From NCBI GenBank assembly GCA_934630375.1, contig CAKTVQ010000016.1, positions 1 through 37,871 of the forward strand: a stretch of DNA of 37,871 nt, written 5' to 3'. Position 1 is the first letter of the stretch. Each line of letters starts with the position of its first letter. This stretch comes from an uncultured Collinsella sp. (lineage in GTDB: Bacteria; Actinomycetota; Coriobacteriia; Coriobacteriales; Coriobacteriaceae). The notes beneath the pieces were generated by a model. The model saw nothing but the letters and a program-made list of their open reading frames with translations. It was not told the origin of the DNA and searched no databases. Below, piece after piece: positions 1 to 8,631 of this stretch. The position numbers and the translations under genes are program-made.

Positions 1-284
1 TGCATATCGACTTTGACGCCGGCATCGCCACGATGGACGGCGAGGAGCTGCACCTGACGCCGATCGAGTACAAGCTCCTGTGCCTGCTGGCACACAACGC
101 CGACAAGGTGCTCACGCACCAGTTTATTTTGCACGAGATTTGGGGCACGGCGACCAAGAGCGACCTGGCGAGCCTGCGTGTCTTTATGGGCACGTTGCGT
201 AAGAAGATCGAGTCCGACCCCGCCCATCCGCGCTATATCCAAACGCACGTAGGCATTGGCTACCGACTGGTTACCCAAGGCTAG
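1..284 (+). CDS. KdpE-like response regulator, C-terminal DNA-binding part (5' end cut by window)
   Basis: Only the last ~94 codons are present; the reading frame is open from base 3 and runs to TAG at 282-284. The protein is a winged-helix output domain of the OmpR/PhoB family, with the typical start LHLTPIEYKLL, the recognition-helix region LRVFMGTLRKKIE, and the wing hairpin HVGIGYRL. The run TPIEYKLL...LTHQFIL...IWG...GTLRKKIE...DPAHPRYI most resembles KdpE, the regulator of the Kdp potassium pump, as I remember that family. The receiver domain with its phospho-acceptor Asp lies outside the window. The ATG at 33 is internal and is not a real start. A perfect inverted repeat follows the stop codon and probably ends transcription. 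The output-domain call is firm; the KdpE assignment is likely but needs the missing half and the neighbouring kinase. Confidence 0.8.
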   Translation, partial: HIDFDAGIATMDGEELHLTPIEYKLLCLLAHNADKVLTHQFILHEIWGTATKSDLASLRVFMGTLRKKIESDPAHPRYIQTHVGIGYRLVTQG

Positions 285-308
285 ATCGCCAACCACCATC
301 CCAATATG

Positions 309-375
309 AGTTGCGGTGGAATAGTTCCTGTTTTGGTCTTTGATGGGGCCGTCTGGGAACTATTCCACCGCAACT
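309..375. repeat. Palindromic repeat family A, copy 1 (convergent terminator)
   Basis: Perfect 20-bp arms, AGTTGCGGTGGAATAGTTCC at 309-328 and its reverse complement at 356-375, enclose a 27-nt loop. The element lies between the convergent kdpE-like and rlmKL genes and could stop both transcripts. A second copy lies at 26004-26066. Confidence 0.85.
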
Positions 376-378
376 TTG

Positions 379-2946
379 TTATTTGCCCTTGGGCTTGCTG
401 GCGTAGAACTTCTTCTTTTTGGGCTTACCGGCGGGGGCAGGCTTGCCGTCGCCGCGCGGCCCTCGGTTGCCGGCCTGCGCGTGCGCGGGTACTGCCGCAC
501 GGGGCTTGCGGGCCTCGGGGTTGCGCAGTTCCTCGACGCGCTCGGCAATTTCCTCGGCGCTAAAGCCGACTTCGGCCATGGCGTCCTCGATGGGCAGGCG
601 GCGCACGATGTAGCAGTGGTGCACCTTCTGGTTGCGCGCGAAGTCCTCGGGGATGGTCTGCGCCGTAATGTCCTCCAGCACCACGCCCGCGCGGGCGAGC
701 TTGCGCGTTTCGGGGCGGAAGCCGCGCAGGTTGCAGCTAAAGATGGCATGGCCGCCCTGCGCGAGCAGGCGCGATACGCCGGCCAAAAGCTCAACATGGT
801 CGCGCTGGACATCCCAGGTGCGGCGGCCCATCTTGGACGAATTCGAGAACGTGGGCGGGTCGACAAAGATCAGGTCCCAGCGGTTGCGCGTCTGGCGCTG
901 GTCACGAATCCAAGCGAGTACGTCGTCGCGCACAAAATGATGCTGAGGCCCCACAAAGCCGTTCTGGCGCATGTTGCGCTCGGCCCAGTCCAGATAGGTG
1001 TTGGAGAGGTCGACCGTCACGGTCTCCTCGACGCCGCCATCTGCCGCGTAGCAGGTGGCAGTGCCGGTGTAGGCAAACAGGTTGAGGAAGCGGCGCGCCT
1101 GCTTGGCGTGCTCGCGCACCAGGTTGCGGGTGACGCGGTGGTCCAAGAAGATGCCGACGTCCAGGTAGTCGTCAAAGTTGACGGCAAAGGTGAGGCCGCC
1201 CTCTTCGATGAGCGGCAGTCGACGGCGCGCGATGTTGGCGCGTTCGCCCGATCCGCCCTTGCCGGCGCCCTGCTTGCCGTACTGCGAGCCGCCGCGCGAG
1301 CGCATGCGGGCCTTGGCGTGCACGTGCTCGGCCGGGACATCCAAGATACGCGGCGCGATGGCCAGAATATCGAGCATACGGGCCTGGGCCAGTGCGGGGT
1401 CGATGGTCTTGGGCGCGGCGTATTCGGCAATGACGAGCCAGCGGCCCGGCGTCTGCGGGCAACCCTCGTACAGATCGATGGCGGCAGAGTAATCGGGCAG
1501 GTCGGCATCGTAGACGCGGTAGCAGCTCACGTCCTCGCGCTTTGCCCACTTGCGACGCAGGCGTGCGTTCTTGCGCAGGCGGTTGGCGAACTGCTCGGAC
1601 TCGGGGATGAGCACGGGCAGCGGCTTGCCATCGCCCAGGTCGAGCGTGGCGGCAGGCTCGGGCATGGCGGAAGCGGCGGCTTCATCGTTGACTTCGTTGG
1701 CATCCGCAGCCTCGGCCTCGGCATCCGCACTGGTCGCAGCCTCAAGCGCTGCGGCGGCGTGGTCGAGCGAAGGCCAGACTTCGACGGTCGCCTCTTCGTT
1801 GTTGGGCATGACGGCGATGGAGCGCGCGGGCTCGGCGTGGAGCGCGCGGGCCATAAGGCCATCGCGGGTGAGCGCGGCGACCGGTGCCGAAGCGAGCTCG
1901 GGCGCGCGGCGCAGCTCGCCGACCAGCGTCATGGCGTCGTGCATGAGCGACAGCGGGGTCTCGGTGGTGTCTGCGACCAGGGCGGCACCGGCAACGGCAC
2001 CCGCATGGTCCAGCACGGTGACGGGCTTGGCGGCGCAAAAATCGACAAAGCGCTTGTAGCCGGCGCACTTAACCATGCGCTCGGCGGTCTTGCGTGCGGC
2101 GGGGTCAATGTCTACGGCCACGATGCGTGCCTGCCGCTCGCGCGCTGCCGCCTCGCGCTCGCGCGCCTCGGCAAGTAGCTGCTCCCACAGGGCGGCGTCG
2201 TGCAGCTGCCAGCCCTCAAAGCCCCAGCGCTCGCGGACGGCGCCCGGGGCGCGGTCGGTTAGGATATTCACTGCCTCCAGCAGCAGACCGCCGCCGGCGC
2301 ACGAAGCGTCGACCAGCGTGGGCAGGGCTTCGTTCTCGTAATCGTCGGCCGTCAGCTCGCGCTCGCACAGTGCAGTCCAGCCGACCTGCGCCAGCACCAG
2401 GGCGGCGTAGTCGGGGCGCAGCACGTGTGTGCCCTCGCCGGCGCGGGTCGCGGCGGGCGGCAGGCGCTTGAACAGCGGGTCGCCCGAAAGGTCCAGGCTG
2501 ATGCTCGCGCGGCGCTGACGCAGCGAAAGCAGCAGGTGGACGTCGGGATCGGCGGCGTCGACATCGGCGCGACGGTCCGTGGTCTCGGCCAGACGGTCGC
2601 ACAGCGCGTCCTTGGCGCGCAGGGCCGAGAAGCGCGTGTTGCGCAACTGCTCGGTCACGCCGCGGGCGGTGATGGCGATGGTGGCGCTGGGGCGGACGAT
2701 GCTCTCCCAGGCGATGTCGTAAACGCCGTCGTACAACTCATCGGCATCCTGCGCCTCAAAGCGCCCAAGCACTACAAACACGCGGCTGGCCAGGCGCGAC
2801 CACAGGCAGGCGCGATAGCCTTCTTCGAGCTCGCCCTCAAACGTAGCGCGGCCCTTCAGGCGGCGGACATGCGAAAGCCCGAGGCGTTTAAGCTCATCGG
2901 CGAGTGCGGACTCAAAGCCCTCGGGGCAGCTTGCGTAAAATTCCAT
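379..2946 (-). CDS. rlmKL: RlmKL-type bifunctional 23S rRNA methyltransferase with degenerate RlmL domain
   Basis: The 855-residue protein has the order of E. coli RlmKL: THUMP RNA-binding region (about 45-155), RlmL-type methyltransferase (about 165-390), RlmK methyltransferase (about 440-785) and a Lys-rich tail (835-855). The known enzyme makes m2G2445 (RlmL half) and m7G2069 (RlmK half) in 23S rRNA. The RlmK half looks intact: FLNLFAYTGTATCYAADGG at 620-638 binds SAM and VDPPTFSNS lies at 695-703. The RlmL half is odd. Its SAM loop reads DASCAGGG (213-220) where the family has DPxCGSGT, and the catalytic NPPYG motif is absent; the aligned place (about 325-333) reads ADTTETPLS. An Ala/Glu-rich linker (about 398-435) follows. 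I infer that only m7G formation is retained. The ATG at 2946 follows an AGAGGT-type ribosome site. The gene is divergent from the HAD gene. Confidence 0.88.
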   Translation of the reverse strand: MEFYASCPEGFESALADELKRLGLSHVRRLKGRATFEGELEEGYRACLWSRLASRVFVVLGRFEAQDADELYDGVYDIAWESIVRPSATIAITARGVTEQLRNTRFSALRAKDALCDRLAETTDRRADVDAADPDVHLLLSLRQRRASISLDLSGDPLFKRLPPAATRAGEGTHVLRPDYAALVLAQVGWTALCERELTADDYENEALPTLVDASCAGGGLLLEAVNILTDRAPGAVRERWGFEGWQLHDAALWEQLLAEAREREAAARERQARIVAVDIDPAARKTAERMVKCAGYKRFVDFCAAKPVTVLDHAGAVAGAALVADTTETPLSLMHDAMTLVGELRRAPELASAPVAALTRDGLMARALHAEPARSIAVMPNNEEATVEVWPSLDHAAAALEAATSADAEAEAADANEVNDEAAASAMPEPAATLDLGDGKPLPVLIPESEQFANRLRKNARLRRKWAKREDVSCYRVYDADLPDYSAAIDLYEGCPQTPGRWLVIAEYAAPKTIDPALAQARMLDILAIAPRILDVPAEHVHAKARMRSRGGSQYGKQGAGKGGSGERANIARRRLPLIEEGGLTFAVNFDDYLDVGIFLDHRVTRNLVREHAKQARRFLNLFAYTGTATCYAADGGVEETVTVDLSNTYLDWAERNMRQNGFVGPQHHFVRDDVLAWIRDQRQTRNRWDLIFVDPPTFSNSSKMGRRTWDVQRDHVELLAGVSRLLAQGGHAIFSCNLRGFRPETRKLARAGVVLEDITAQTIPEDFARNQKVHHCYIVRRLPIEDAMAEVGFSAEEIAERVEELRNPEARKPRAAVPAHAQAGNRGPRGDGKPAPAGKPKKKKFYASKPKGK

Positions 2947-3021
2947 GGGTGACCTCTCTGGTTGCGTCGCTCCATTATATGATGGATGCTTCGTTTGCCC
3001 TTATCCTCGAAAGGAACCCAT

Positions 3022-3849
3022 ATGATTGATGCGTGCCCCGAATCCGCCGTGCTCTTTTTTGACGTGGACGGCACGCTGACGTCGTTCGATCCCGACGATA
3101 TGACCGACAAGGACTTCAATGCAGTCCATCCGTCGAAGGCTGTTGTCGATGCATTTGGTCGACTGCGCAATGCGGGTCACCGGGCATTTATCTGCACGGG
3201 TCGCCCCTTGTGGCTGATTGCCGATGGCCTGCGTGCGCTGAACCCGGCGGGTATCGTTGCCATGGCGGGGGCGACGCTCGAGGTCGAGGGCCGCGTGGTG
3301 CATGAGGACTGCTTTGACGAGGACGTTATCGCGGAGCTCGCGCGTCGTATTACTGTGGCGGGCGGCGAGGCGTTGTTCGAGACGAACGGTGCCACCTATT
3401 CACTTGAGCCAGTTGGTGTCGAACAGTCATTTCTGCTAGGCGCCGGCGTGGTGCATGGCGTTGATCAGATGCGCGTCGATGGCCGCTTGCGCGTAGGCAA
3501 GGTGTGCATTAACGCGTGCGACCTGGCTCGCGTAGCCAACGATGATGGCTTTATCGATCGCGAGTTTGAGCTGTGCAACACTGGTGGCCAGAATCGCGAG
3601 CTGAGCCCCAAAGGCATCGACAAGGGCTTGGGCGTGGCGCGAGCGCTGGAGTATCTGGGCCGCACTGGCAATGCACGCACCTTTGGCTTTGGCGATTCGG
3701 GCAACGACCTGGGCATGCTCGCCGCCGTCGAGACGGCTGTAGCCATGGGCAACGCCATGCTCGAGGTCAAGGCAGTCGCCGACTACGTGACCGACGACGT
3801 CGCACACGACGGCACCGTCACAGCGATGCAACATTTCGGCCTCATCTAA
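3022..3849 (+). CDS. HAD-superfamily hydrolase, Cof type
   Basis: The 275-residue protein carries the HAD signature LFFDVDGTLTS at 11-21, with nucleophile Asp14 and acid/base Asp16. Motif II is ICTGRP and motif IV is GFGDSGNDLGML. The large cap between motifs II and III is the Cof/YbiV arrangement, whose members remove phosphate from sugar phosphates, FMN or similar small molecules. The substrate cannot be read from sequence. The start is the ATG at 3022, after AAAGGA at 3010-3015; an upstream in-frame ATG at 2986 has no ribosome site and would give a poor N-terminus. The gene is divergent from rlmKL across a 75-bp gap and appears monocistronic. Confidence 0.88.
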   Translation: MIDACPESAVLFFDVDGTLTSFDPDDMTDKDFNAVHPSKAVVDAFGRLRNAGHRAFICTGRPLWLIADGLRALNPAGIVAMAGATLEVEGRVVHEDCFDEDVIAELARRITVAGGEALFETNGATYSLEPVGVEQSFLLGAGVVHGVDQMRVDGRLRVGKVCINACDLARVANDDGFIDREFELCNTGGQNRELSPKGIDKGLGVARALEYLGRTGNARTFGFGDSGNDLGMLAAVETAVAMGNAMLEVKAVADYVTDDVAHDGTVTAMQHFGLI

Positions 3850-4042
3850 TGAATCTCGCCTTCTGACGTTTGCTTAAACTGCGACTCTTTGCTTTTGCAT
3901 GCTCAATCGATTTATCAATCCAAACACTGAGGTGTTTATACCGTTCGCCGAGAAGATAAAAAACCGCAGCTCACGCCTTGATAAACGTAGGTAAAGTGTT
4001 TAGCAGTGCAACGCCCATGTGCAAACGAAAGGAATCAGGCAG

Positions 4043-4747
4043 ATGGCAATCAAGGTGTTCGCTGACGGTGCAAACCTCGAGGGCATGCTCGACATGTACG
4101 AGAACGGCAACGTTCAGGGTTTCACGACCAACCCGTCCCTTATGAAGAAGGGCGGCGTGACGGATTACCGCGCGTTTGCCAAAGAGGTCCTGACCCACAT
4201 CACCGATGTGTCCGTGTCGTTTGAGGTCTTTGCCGACGACGTCGAGACCATGGAGGTCGAGGCCCGCGAGATCGCTACCTGGGCAGATAACGTCTACGTC
4301 AAGATTCCGTGCGTCACCACCAAGGGCGAGTCCACCGCCGAGCTGGTCCGCAAGCTTTCGGCCGACGGCATCAAGGTTAACGTCACTACCATCTTTACGC
4401 CTACGCAGGTCGACGAGATGGTCGAGGCCGTTGACGCCGAGACGCCGTCCATCATCTCGCTCTTTGCCGGCCGCATCGCCGACACCGGCGTCGACCCCAT
4501 TCCGTTTATGACGGAGTCGGTCAAGAAGGCCGCCGCCAAGCCCAACTGCGAGGTCCTGTGGGCGTCCACGCGTGAGCTTATCAATATTTACCAGGCAGAA
4601 GCCTGCGGTTGCCAGATTATCACGGTGCCCAACAGCATCCTGGCCAAGCGCAAGAACATCGGTCGCGACCCGTACGAGGTCTCGCTCGATACCGTGCGCG
4701 GCTTTGCCAAGGATATCGCCTCGCTCGGCTTCCATATCCTGCCGTAA
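4043..4747 (+). CDS. Transaldolase / fructose-6-phosphate aldolase family protein
   Basis: At 234 residues this is the short transaldolase (TalC/FSA) class, a TIM barrel that forms a Schiff base with a ketose phosphate. The early motif GFTTNPSLMKK (26-36) and the strand DNVYVKIPC with the probable Schiff-base Lys87 are typical, as is ISLFAGRIADTG further on. Members either transfer dihydroxyacetone in the pentose phosphate pathway or split fructose 6-phosphate; sequence alone does not decide which. The start is ATG 4043 with AAAGGA 10 bases upstream. The gene stands alone, with a 193-bp gap before it in which I see no clear element. A palindrome and then a larger inverted-repeat element follow it. 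Confidence 0.87.
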   Translation: MAIKVFADGANLEGMLDMYENGNVQGFTTNPSLMKKGGVTDYRAFAKEVLTHITDVSVSFEVFADDVETMEVEAREIATWADNVYVKIPCVTTKGESTAELVRKLSADGIKVNVTTIFTPTQVDEMVEAVDAETPSIISLFAGRIADTGVDPIPFMTESVKKAAAKPNCEVLWASTRELINIYQAEACGCQIITVPNSILAKRKNIGRDPYEVSLDTVRGFAKDIASLGFHILP

Positions 4748-4777
4748 CGCGAACACCGACTACGCCGCGGGCTGCTC

Positions 4778-4849
4778 GCCCCGGCCTTTCCTTTCCCTAT
4801 CGCTCACGCGCTTCGCGAGGGTCGCGCTAGGCAAAGGAAAGGCCGGGGC
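4778..4849. repeat. GC-rich palindrome downstream of transaldolase
   Basis: Perfect 17-bp arms, GCCCCGGCCTTTCCTTT at 4778-4794 and its complement at 4833-4849, enclose a loop that holds a smaller CGCG-CTT-CGCG hairpin. There is no T run, so it is better called a repeat element than a simple terminator. Confidence 0.75.
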
Positions 4850-4903
4850 TGCCGACACGAACTTGCCAGTAGGTTGGTGATTGGCTTCCATATTCTGCCG
4901 TGG

Positions 4904-5118
4904 ACAAAGGTACCCCCGCCTGCGCCGTGCAAAATTGAGAATATTCAGCAAGGTAAAGGCTTTTACCAGCTGGTTGAAGTGCGGAACAGCCCCCGTTTTG
5001 GCTCTGATGACGCTAAAACGGGGGCTGTTTTTGCTTTTTCGCCTCTGAGGGGCATCTGGAACGGCGGAATTTGCAGAATACTCGCGATTTTGCACGTCGC
5101 TGCAGGGGGTACCCTTGC
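4904..5118. repeat. ~215-bp imperfect inverted-repeat element with terminator at its apex
   Basis: Two 48-bp ends (4904-4951 and 5071-5118) are imperfect inverted copies; both hold GGTACCCC, CGTGCAAAAT and TATTC-GCAA blocks. At the centre lies a perfect 13-bp hairpin, CAGCCCCCGTTTT at 4987-4999 with its complement at 5015-5027, followed by TTTTT. The element fills most of the 380-bp gap between the transaldolase and tex genes. No ORF or transposase is seen inside. Confidence 0.7.
4987..5032 (+). terminator. Rho-independent terminator
   Basis: A 13-bp perfect GC-rich stem with a 15-nt loop is followed by five T residues on the plus strand. It would end transcription coming from the transaldolase side. 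Confidence 0.8.
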
Positions 5119-5127
5119 TTTGGCGGT

Positions 5128-7275
5128 TTACTTCCCCTGCACCATGGTGAGCGAGATCTTCTTGCGGTCGCGATCGACCTTTTCGACCCACACCTTGACC
5201 GTGTCACCGACGCGTACCACGTCGCTGGGGTGCTTGACGAAGCGGTTGGCCAGCTTGGAGATGTGCACGAGGCCGTCCTGGTGCACGCCCACGTCGACGA
5301 AGGCGCCAAAGTCCACAACATTGCGCACCGTGCCCTTGAGTTCCATGCCGGGCTCCAGGTCGTCGATCGAAAGCGCCGAGCGGCTAAAGACCACCTCGGG
5401 CGCGTCGTCGCGCGGGTCGCGGCCGGGCTTCTTGAGCTCGTTGACGATGTCCATGAGCGTCAGGGTGCCGCAGTCCAGGTCGCTTGCCAGTGCCGAAATG
5501 CTGCCCAGGCGACGCTCGATATCGGGCACGCCGCCGCGGCTGAGCTCGCTTGCCGCAACGCCGGCGCGCTCCAGGACGGACGTGGCCACCTCGTAGCTCT
5601 CGGGGTGGACGCTCGTCGCATCGAGCGGGTTCTTGCCACCGCTGATGCGCAGGAAGCCCGCGGCGTTGAGGTATGCCTTGGGTCCCAGCTTGGGGACCTT
5701 CTTGAGCTGGCGGCGATCGGTAAAGGCGCCGTTTTCCTCGCGGTACGCCACGATGTTTTTGGCCACGCTCGGCGTGATGCCCGAAACGTATCCCAGCAGG
5801 CTCGCGCTCGCGGTGTTCACGTCGACGCCCACGCGGTTGACGACGTCCTCCACCACGTGGCCCAGGGTGCGTGAAAGCTCGGCCTGGTCAAGGTCGTGCT
5901 GGTACTGGCCCACGCCGATGGACTGGGGCGGAATCTTGACGAGCTCTGCCAGCGGGTCCTGCAGGCGGCGGCCCAGGCTCATGGCGCCACGTACGGTGAC
6001 GTCCAGGTCGGGATATTCCTGACTGGCGAGCTCGGAGGCGGAGTACACCGACGCGCCGGCCTCGTTGACGATGGTGTAGCGAAGGTTGGGCGCCTGCTCG
6101 GCAATGAACTCCGAGACGACTTCCTCGGTCTCGCGGCTGGCGGTGCCGTTGCCGATGACGATGGTGTTGACGCCGTCCTTCTTGACGAGGCGGGCGAGCT
6201 CGCGCTTGGTGCCGGCGACGTCGTGGCGCGGCTTGGTGGGGTAGACCACGCCGTGGTCGAGTAGCTTGCCGGTCTCGTCCATGACGGCGACCTTGCAGCC
6301 GGTGCGGTAGCCCGGGTCGAGCGCGAGTACGCGGGCGCCACGGACGGGGCGTGCCGAGAGCAAGCCCTCGAGATTTTTGGCAAAGACGTTGATGGCCTCG
6401 GTTTGGGCGCGAACGGTGAGTTTGGCGCGGGCCTCGCGCTCCAGCGAGGGGGCCATGAGGCGCTTGTAACCATCGGCGATGGCGGCATCGAAGATGGGGG
6501 CGAAGACGCCCTGGCGTCGGGGCCAACGGCTGCCGAGGCGTGCCGTGGCGGCGCCGCCGTCGACGTTCACGCGCACGCGGAGCTTGCCCTCACGCTCGCC
6601 GCGGTCGATAGCCAGCACGCGGTGGTTGGGTATACGGCGCAGCGGCTCATCATAGCTGTAGTACGGCTCGTAGGGGGTCTTCTCGGCGGGGTCGGTGGCC
6701 TCGACGACGATGTCGGCGGTGTTTTGCGTAAAGGCGCGCAGGTCGGCGACGTTCTCGGGGTCCTCGGCCACCGTCTCGGCCACGATGTCGGCGGCGCCGG
6801 CGAGCGCCTTTTCGGGCGTGTCGAAGCCGGCCTCCTCGTTGACGTATGCCGCGGCGGCGTCGAGTGCGCTGCCCTTGGCCGAGGCCTGCATGATGATCAT
6901 GTTGGCGAGTGGCTCCAGGCCTGCCTCGCGGGCCTTCTGCGCGCGGGTCATGCGCTTTTTGCGGTAGGGCTTGTAGAGGTCCTCGACACGCTGGAGCTGC
7001 GTGGCCTCGCGAATCTGCTGCTCGAGTTCGGGCGTGAGCTTGCCCTGGGCGTCGATGAGCAGAATGACGTCCTCTTTGCGCTGCTCGAGATTGCGCAGGT
7101 AGGACAGGCGCTCGTCGAGTGCGCGCAGGGCGACGTCGTCCATGCCGCCCGTTGCTTCCTTGCGGTAGCGCGAGATAAAGGGGATGGTGTTGCCCTCGTC
7201 GATGAGCTTGACGGCCGCCTCGACGTTGGCGGCCTTAAGGTTGAGCTCGCGGGCGAGCTGGGCGATAAGATCCAT
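5128..7275 (-). CDS. tex: Tex family S1 RNA-binding protein
   Basis: The 715-residue protein has the full Tex architecture: N-terminal helical domain (start MDLIAQLARELNL), YqgF/RNase-H-like domain (VLALDPGYRTGCKVAV), a helix-hairpin-helix region (VDVNTASASLLGYVSGI and AAGFLRISGG), and a C-terminal S1 domain (GMELKGTVRNVVDFGAFVDVG). Tex proteins bind RNA and affect transcription and virulence gene expression; a catalytic function is not established. The length matches the family (about 720-780). The start is ATG 7275, preceded by AAGGAG; the longer open frame to 7416 lacks a ribosome site and is rich in unlikely residues. The gene is a single unit, with a palindromic repeat upstream and the 215-bp element downstream. 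Confidence 0.93.
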   Translation of the reverse strand: MDLIAQLARELNLKAANVEAAVKLIDEGNTIPFISRYRKEATGGMDDVALRALDERLSYLRNLEQRKEDVILLIDAQGKLTPELEQQIREATQLQRVEDLYKPYRKKRMTRAQKAREAGLEPLANMIIMQASAKGSALDAAAAYVNEEAGFDTPEKALAGAADIVAETVAEDPENVADLRAFTQNTADIVVEATDPAEKTPYEPYYSYDEPLRRIPNHRVLAIDRGEREGKLRVRVNVDGGAATARLGSRWPRRQGVFAPIFDAAIADGYKRLMAPSLEREARAKLTVRAQTEAINVFAKNLEGLLSARPVRGARVLALDPGYRTGCKVAVMDETGKLLDHGVVYPTKPRHDVAGTKRELARLVKKDGVNTIVIGNGTASRETEEVVSEFIAEQAPNLRYTIVNEAGASVYSASELASQEYPDLDVTVRGAMSLGRRLQDPLAELVKIPPQSIGVGQYQHDLDQAELSRTLGHVVEDVVNRVGVDVNTASASLLGYVSGITPSVAKNIVAYREENGAFTDRRQLKKVPKLGPKAYLNAAGFLRISGGKNPLDATSVHPESYEVATSVLERAGVAASELSRGGVPDIERRLGSISALASDLDCGTLTLMDIVNELKKPGRDPRDDAPEVVFSRSALSIDDLEPGMELKGTVRNVVDFGAFVDVGVHQDGLVHISKLANRFVKHPSDVVRVGDTVKVWVEKVDRDRKKISLTMVQGK

Positions 7276-7329
7276 GGGACTCCTTGCGTTTAAGGTGCGT
7301 TTGCGGCACAGGGCTACCAAGGATACCAC

Positions 7330-7352
7330 CCGTCCCAAAAGACTGTTTTGGG
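7330..7352. repeat. Short hairpin related to repeat family D
   Basis: CCCAAAA at 7334-7340 pairs with TTTTGGG at 7346-7352. The left half, CCGTCCCAAAAGACT, closely matches the end of the long palindrome at 11966-12070. It lies upstream of tex. Confidence 0.5.
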
Positions 7353-7418
7353 GCGAACGAATCAAGCTGAGGTGTAAAAAGCCCCCGCCCCAGAAAAATC
7401 GTCGGCAAGGTAGCAAAA

Positions 7419-7450
7419 TGCCCCGCGGGCAGGAGGCTGCTCGCGGGGCA
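7419..7450 (-). terminator. Terminator-like hairpin after Gfo/Idh/MocA gene
   Basis: TGCCCCGCG at 7419-7427 pairs with CGCGGGGCA at 7442-7450. Read on the minus strand, the stem is followed by TTTTGC, which suits termination of the three-gene unit that ends at 7522. Confidence 0.6.
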
Positions 7451-7521
7451 AAGAAGAGGGGCTTATTTGTGGCGGGCCGAGGGACTCGACATGGGTTTCT
7501 GCCGCGGCCGCTCTTAAGGCA

Positions 7522-8562
7522 TTACAGCTCGATGAGCTGGCCGGTCTCGGCGGCCTCCTTGATGGCGTTGAGAAGCGTGAGCGTCTTGACGTTATCGGCG
7601 GGGGTCACGACGGGCTCGACCTCGCGGCGGACAACCTTCACAAAGTGCTTGAGCTGCATCTTGTGCGGCAGTGCCGGGTCGACGGCCGGAATCTCCATCT
7701 GCAGCGGCTTGTGCCAGTTGGAGGCGCCGTCGTAAGAGAACTGGTGCAGGCGGGGCAGCGACAGGGCGCCCTTAGTGCCGCCGATAAAGTAGGCGTCGGC
7801 GTCGAAGGGGCGGTACTGCGGATCCTCGCGAGCGGTTGCCTCCCAGTTCCAGGGGCTGGCGGTGGCGTCGGAGATGGTCATGCTTGCGAGCGCGCCATCG
7901 GCAAAACGGACGTTGACCACGGCGGAGTCCTCGGTCTCAAAACCGCGGGCGGCGCTGGACTGCATACCCTGGACGGCAACGGGCTCGCCCAGCAGGTAGC
8001 GGAGCAGGTCGACGTCGTGCACCAGGTTGACCAGGATCGGGCCGGCACCCTTCTTGCGGCGCCACTCGACATCGAAATACTCGTCATTCTTATAGATCAT
8101 GTAGTGGAAGCTCGACACGGTGAGCTTGCCCAGCTCACCGGACTCGATGATCTCCTTGGCCTTGTTGACGAAGGGGTTGTGGCGACGGTGCTGACCCACG
8201 AGCACGGGCACGCCGGCGGTTTCGGCCTCGGCGGCGAAGGCCTGGGCATCCTCGAGATCGTTGGAGATCGGCTTTTCGACCAGCGGCACGATGTTGCGCT
8301 TCACAGCCTCGCGAGCAACGCCCAGGTGCAGGTCGTTGGGGGTAGCGATAATGACGGCCTCGGGTTTGATCTCGTCCATCATCTGGGCGGGATCGGTGTA
8401 AAACGGCACGCCGGCGGCCTCGGCCGTGGCGCGGGCGCCCTCAAAGGCGTCGGCGATGGCGACGAGCTCGGCCTCGGGCTCCTCGGTGACAAAGCGGATG
8501 TGGTTGCGGCCCATGGCGCCGGCGCCGATAACGGCAATGCGGACGGGGTTGAGCTCAGACAT
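7522..8562 (-). CDS. Gfo/Idh/MocA family NAD(P)-dependent oxidoreductase
   Basis: The 346-residue protein begins with a Rossmann fold (VRIAVIGAGAMGRNH) and carries the family motif EKPISN, in which the Lys is catalytic in characterised members. The C-terminal substrate domain includes LVNLVHDVDLLRYLLGE. Family members oxidise or reduce sugars, inositols and related polyols. ATG 8562 follows AAGGAG. The gene is last in a minus-strand unit with an MFS carrier (70 bp upstream) and an SDR dehydrogenase. Two dehydrogenases flanking a carrier suggest uptake of a polyol, sugar acid or similar compound and its stepwise oxidation or isomerisation. The substrate is unknown. Confidence 0.87.
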   Translation of the reverse strand: MSELNPVRIAVIGAGAMGRNHIRFVTEEPEAELVAIADAFEGARATAEAAGVPFYTDPAQMMDEIKPEAVIIATPNDLHLGVAREAVKRNIVPLVEKPISNDLEDAQAFAAEAETAGVPVLVGQHRRHNPFVNKAKEIIESGELGKLTVSSFHYMIYKNDEYFDVEWRRKKGAGPILVNLVHDVDLLRYLLGEPVAVQGMQSSAARGFETEDSAVVNVRFADGALASMTISDATASPWNWEATAREDPQYRPFDADAYFIGGTKGALSLPRLHQFSYDGASNWHKPLQMEIPAVDPALPHKMQLKHFVKVVRREVEPVVTPADNVKTLTLLNAIKEAAETGQLIEL

Positions 8563-8591
8563 TTCGACTCCTTAATACTGGTGACCGGTGG

Positions 8592-8624
8592 GATGCGACA
8601 AAGGGGCTGTCCCTTTGTCGCATC
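8592..8624. repeat. Palindromic repeat family B, copy 1
   Basis: Arms GATGCGACAAAGGG (8592-8605) and CCCTTTGTCGCATC (8611-8624) form a strong stem with a very short loop. It sits inside the operon between the MFS and Gfo/Idh/MocA genes and may reduce downstream expression or protect mRNA ends. Further copies lie at 26072, 27582 and, decayed, at 21111 and 34194. Confidence 0.8.
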
Positions 8625-8631
8625 GGTAAAA

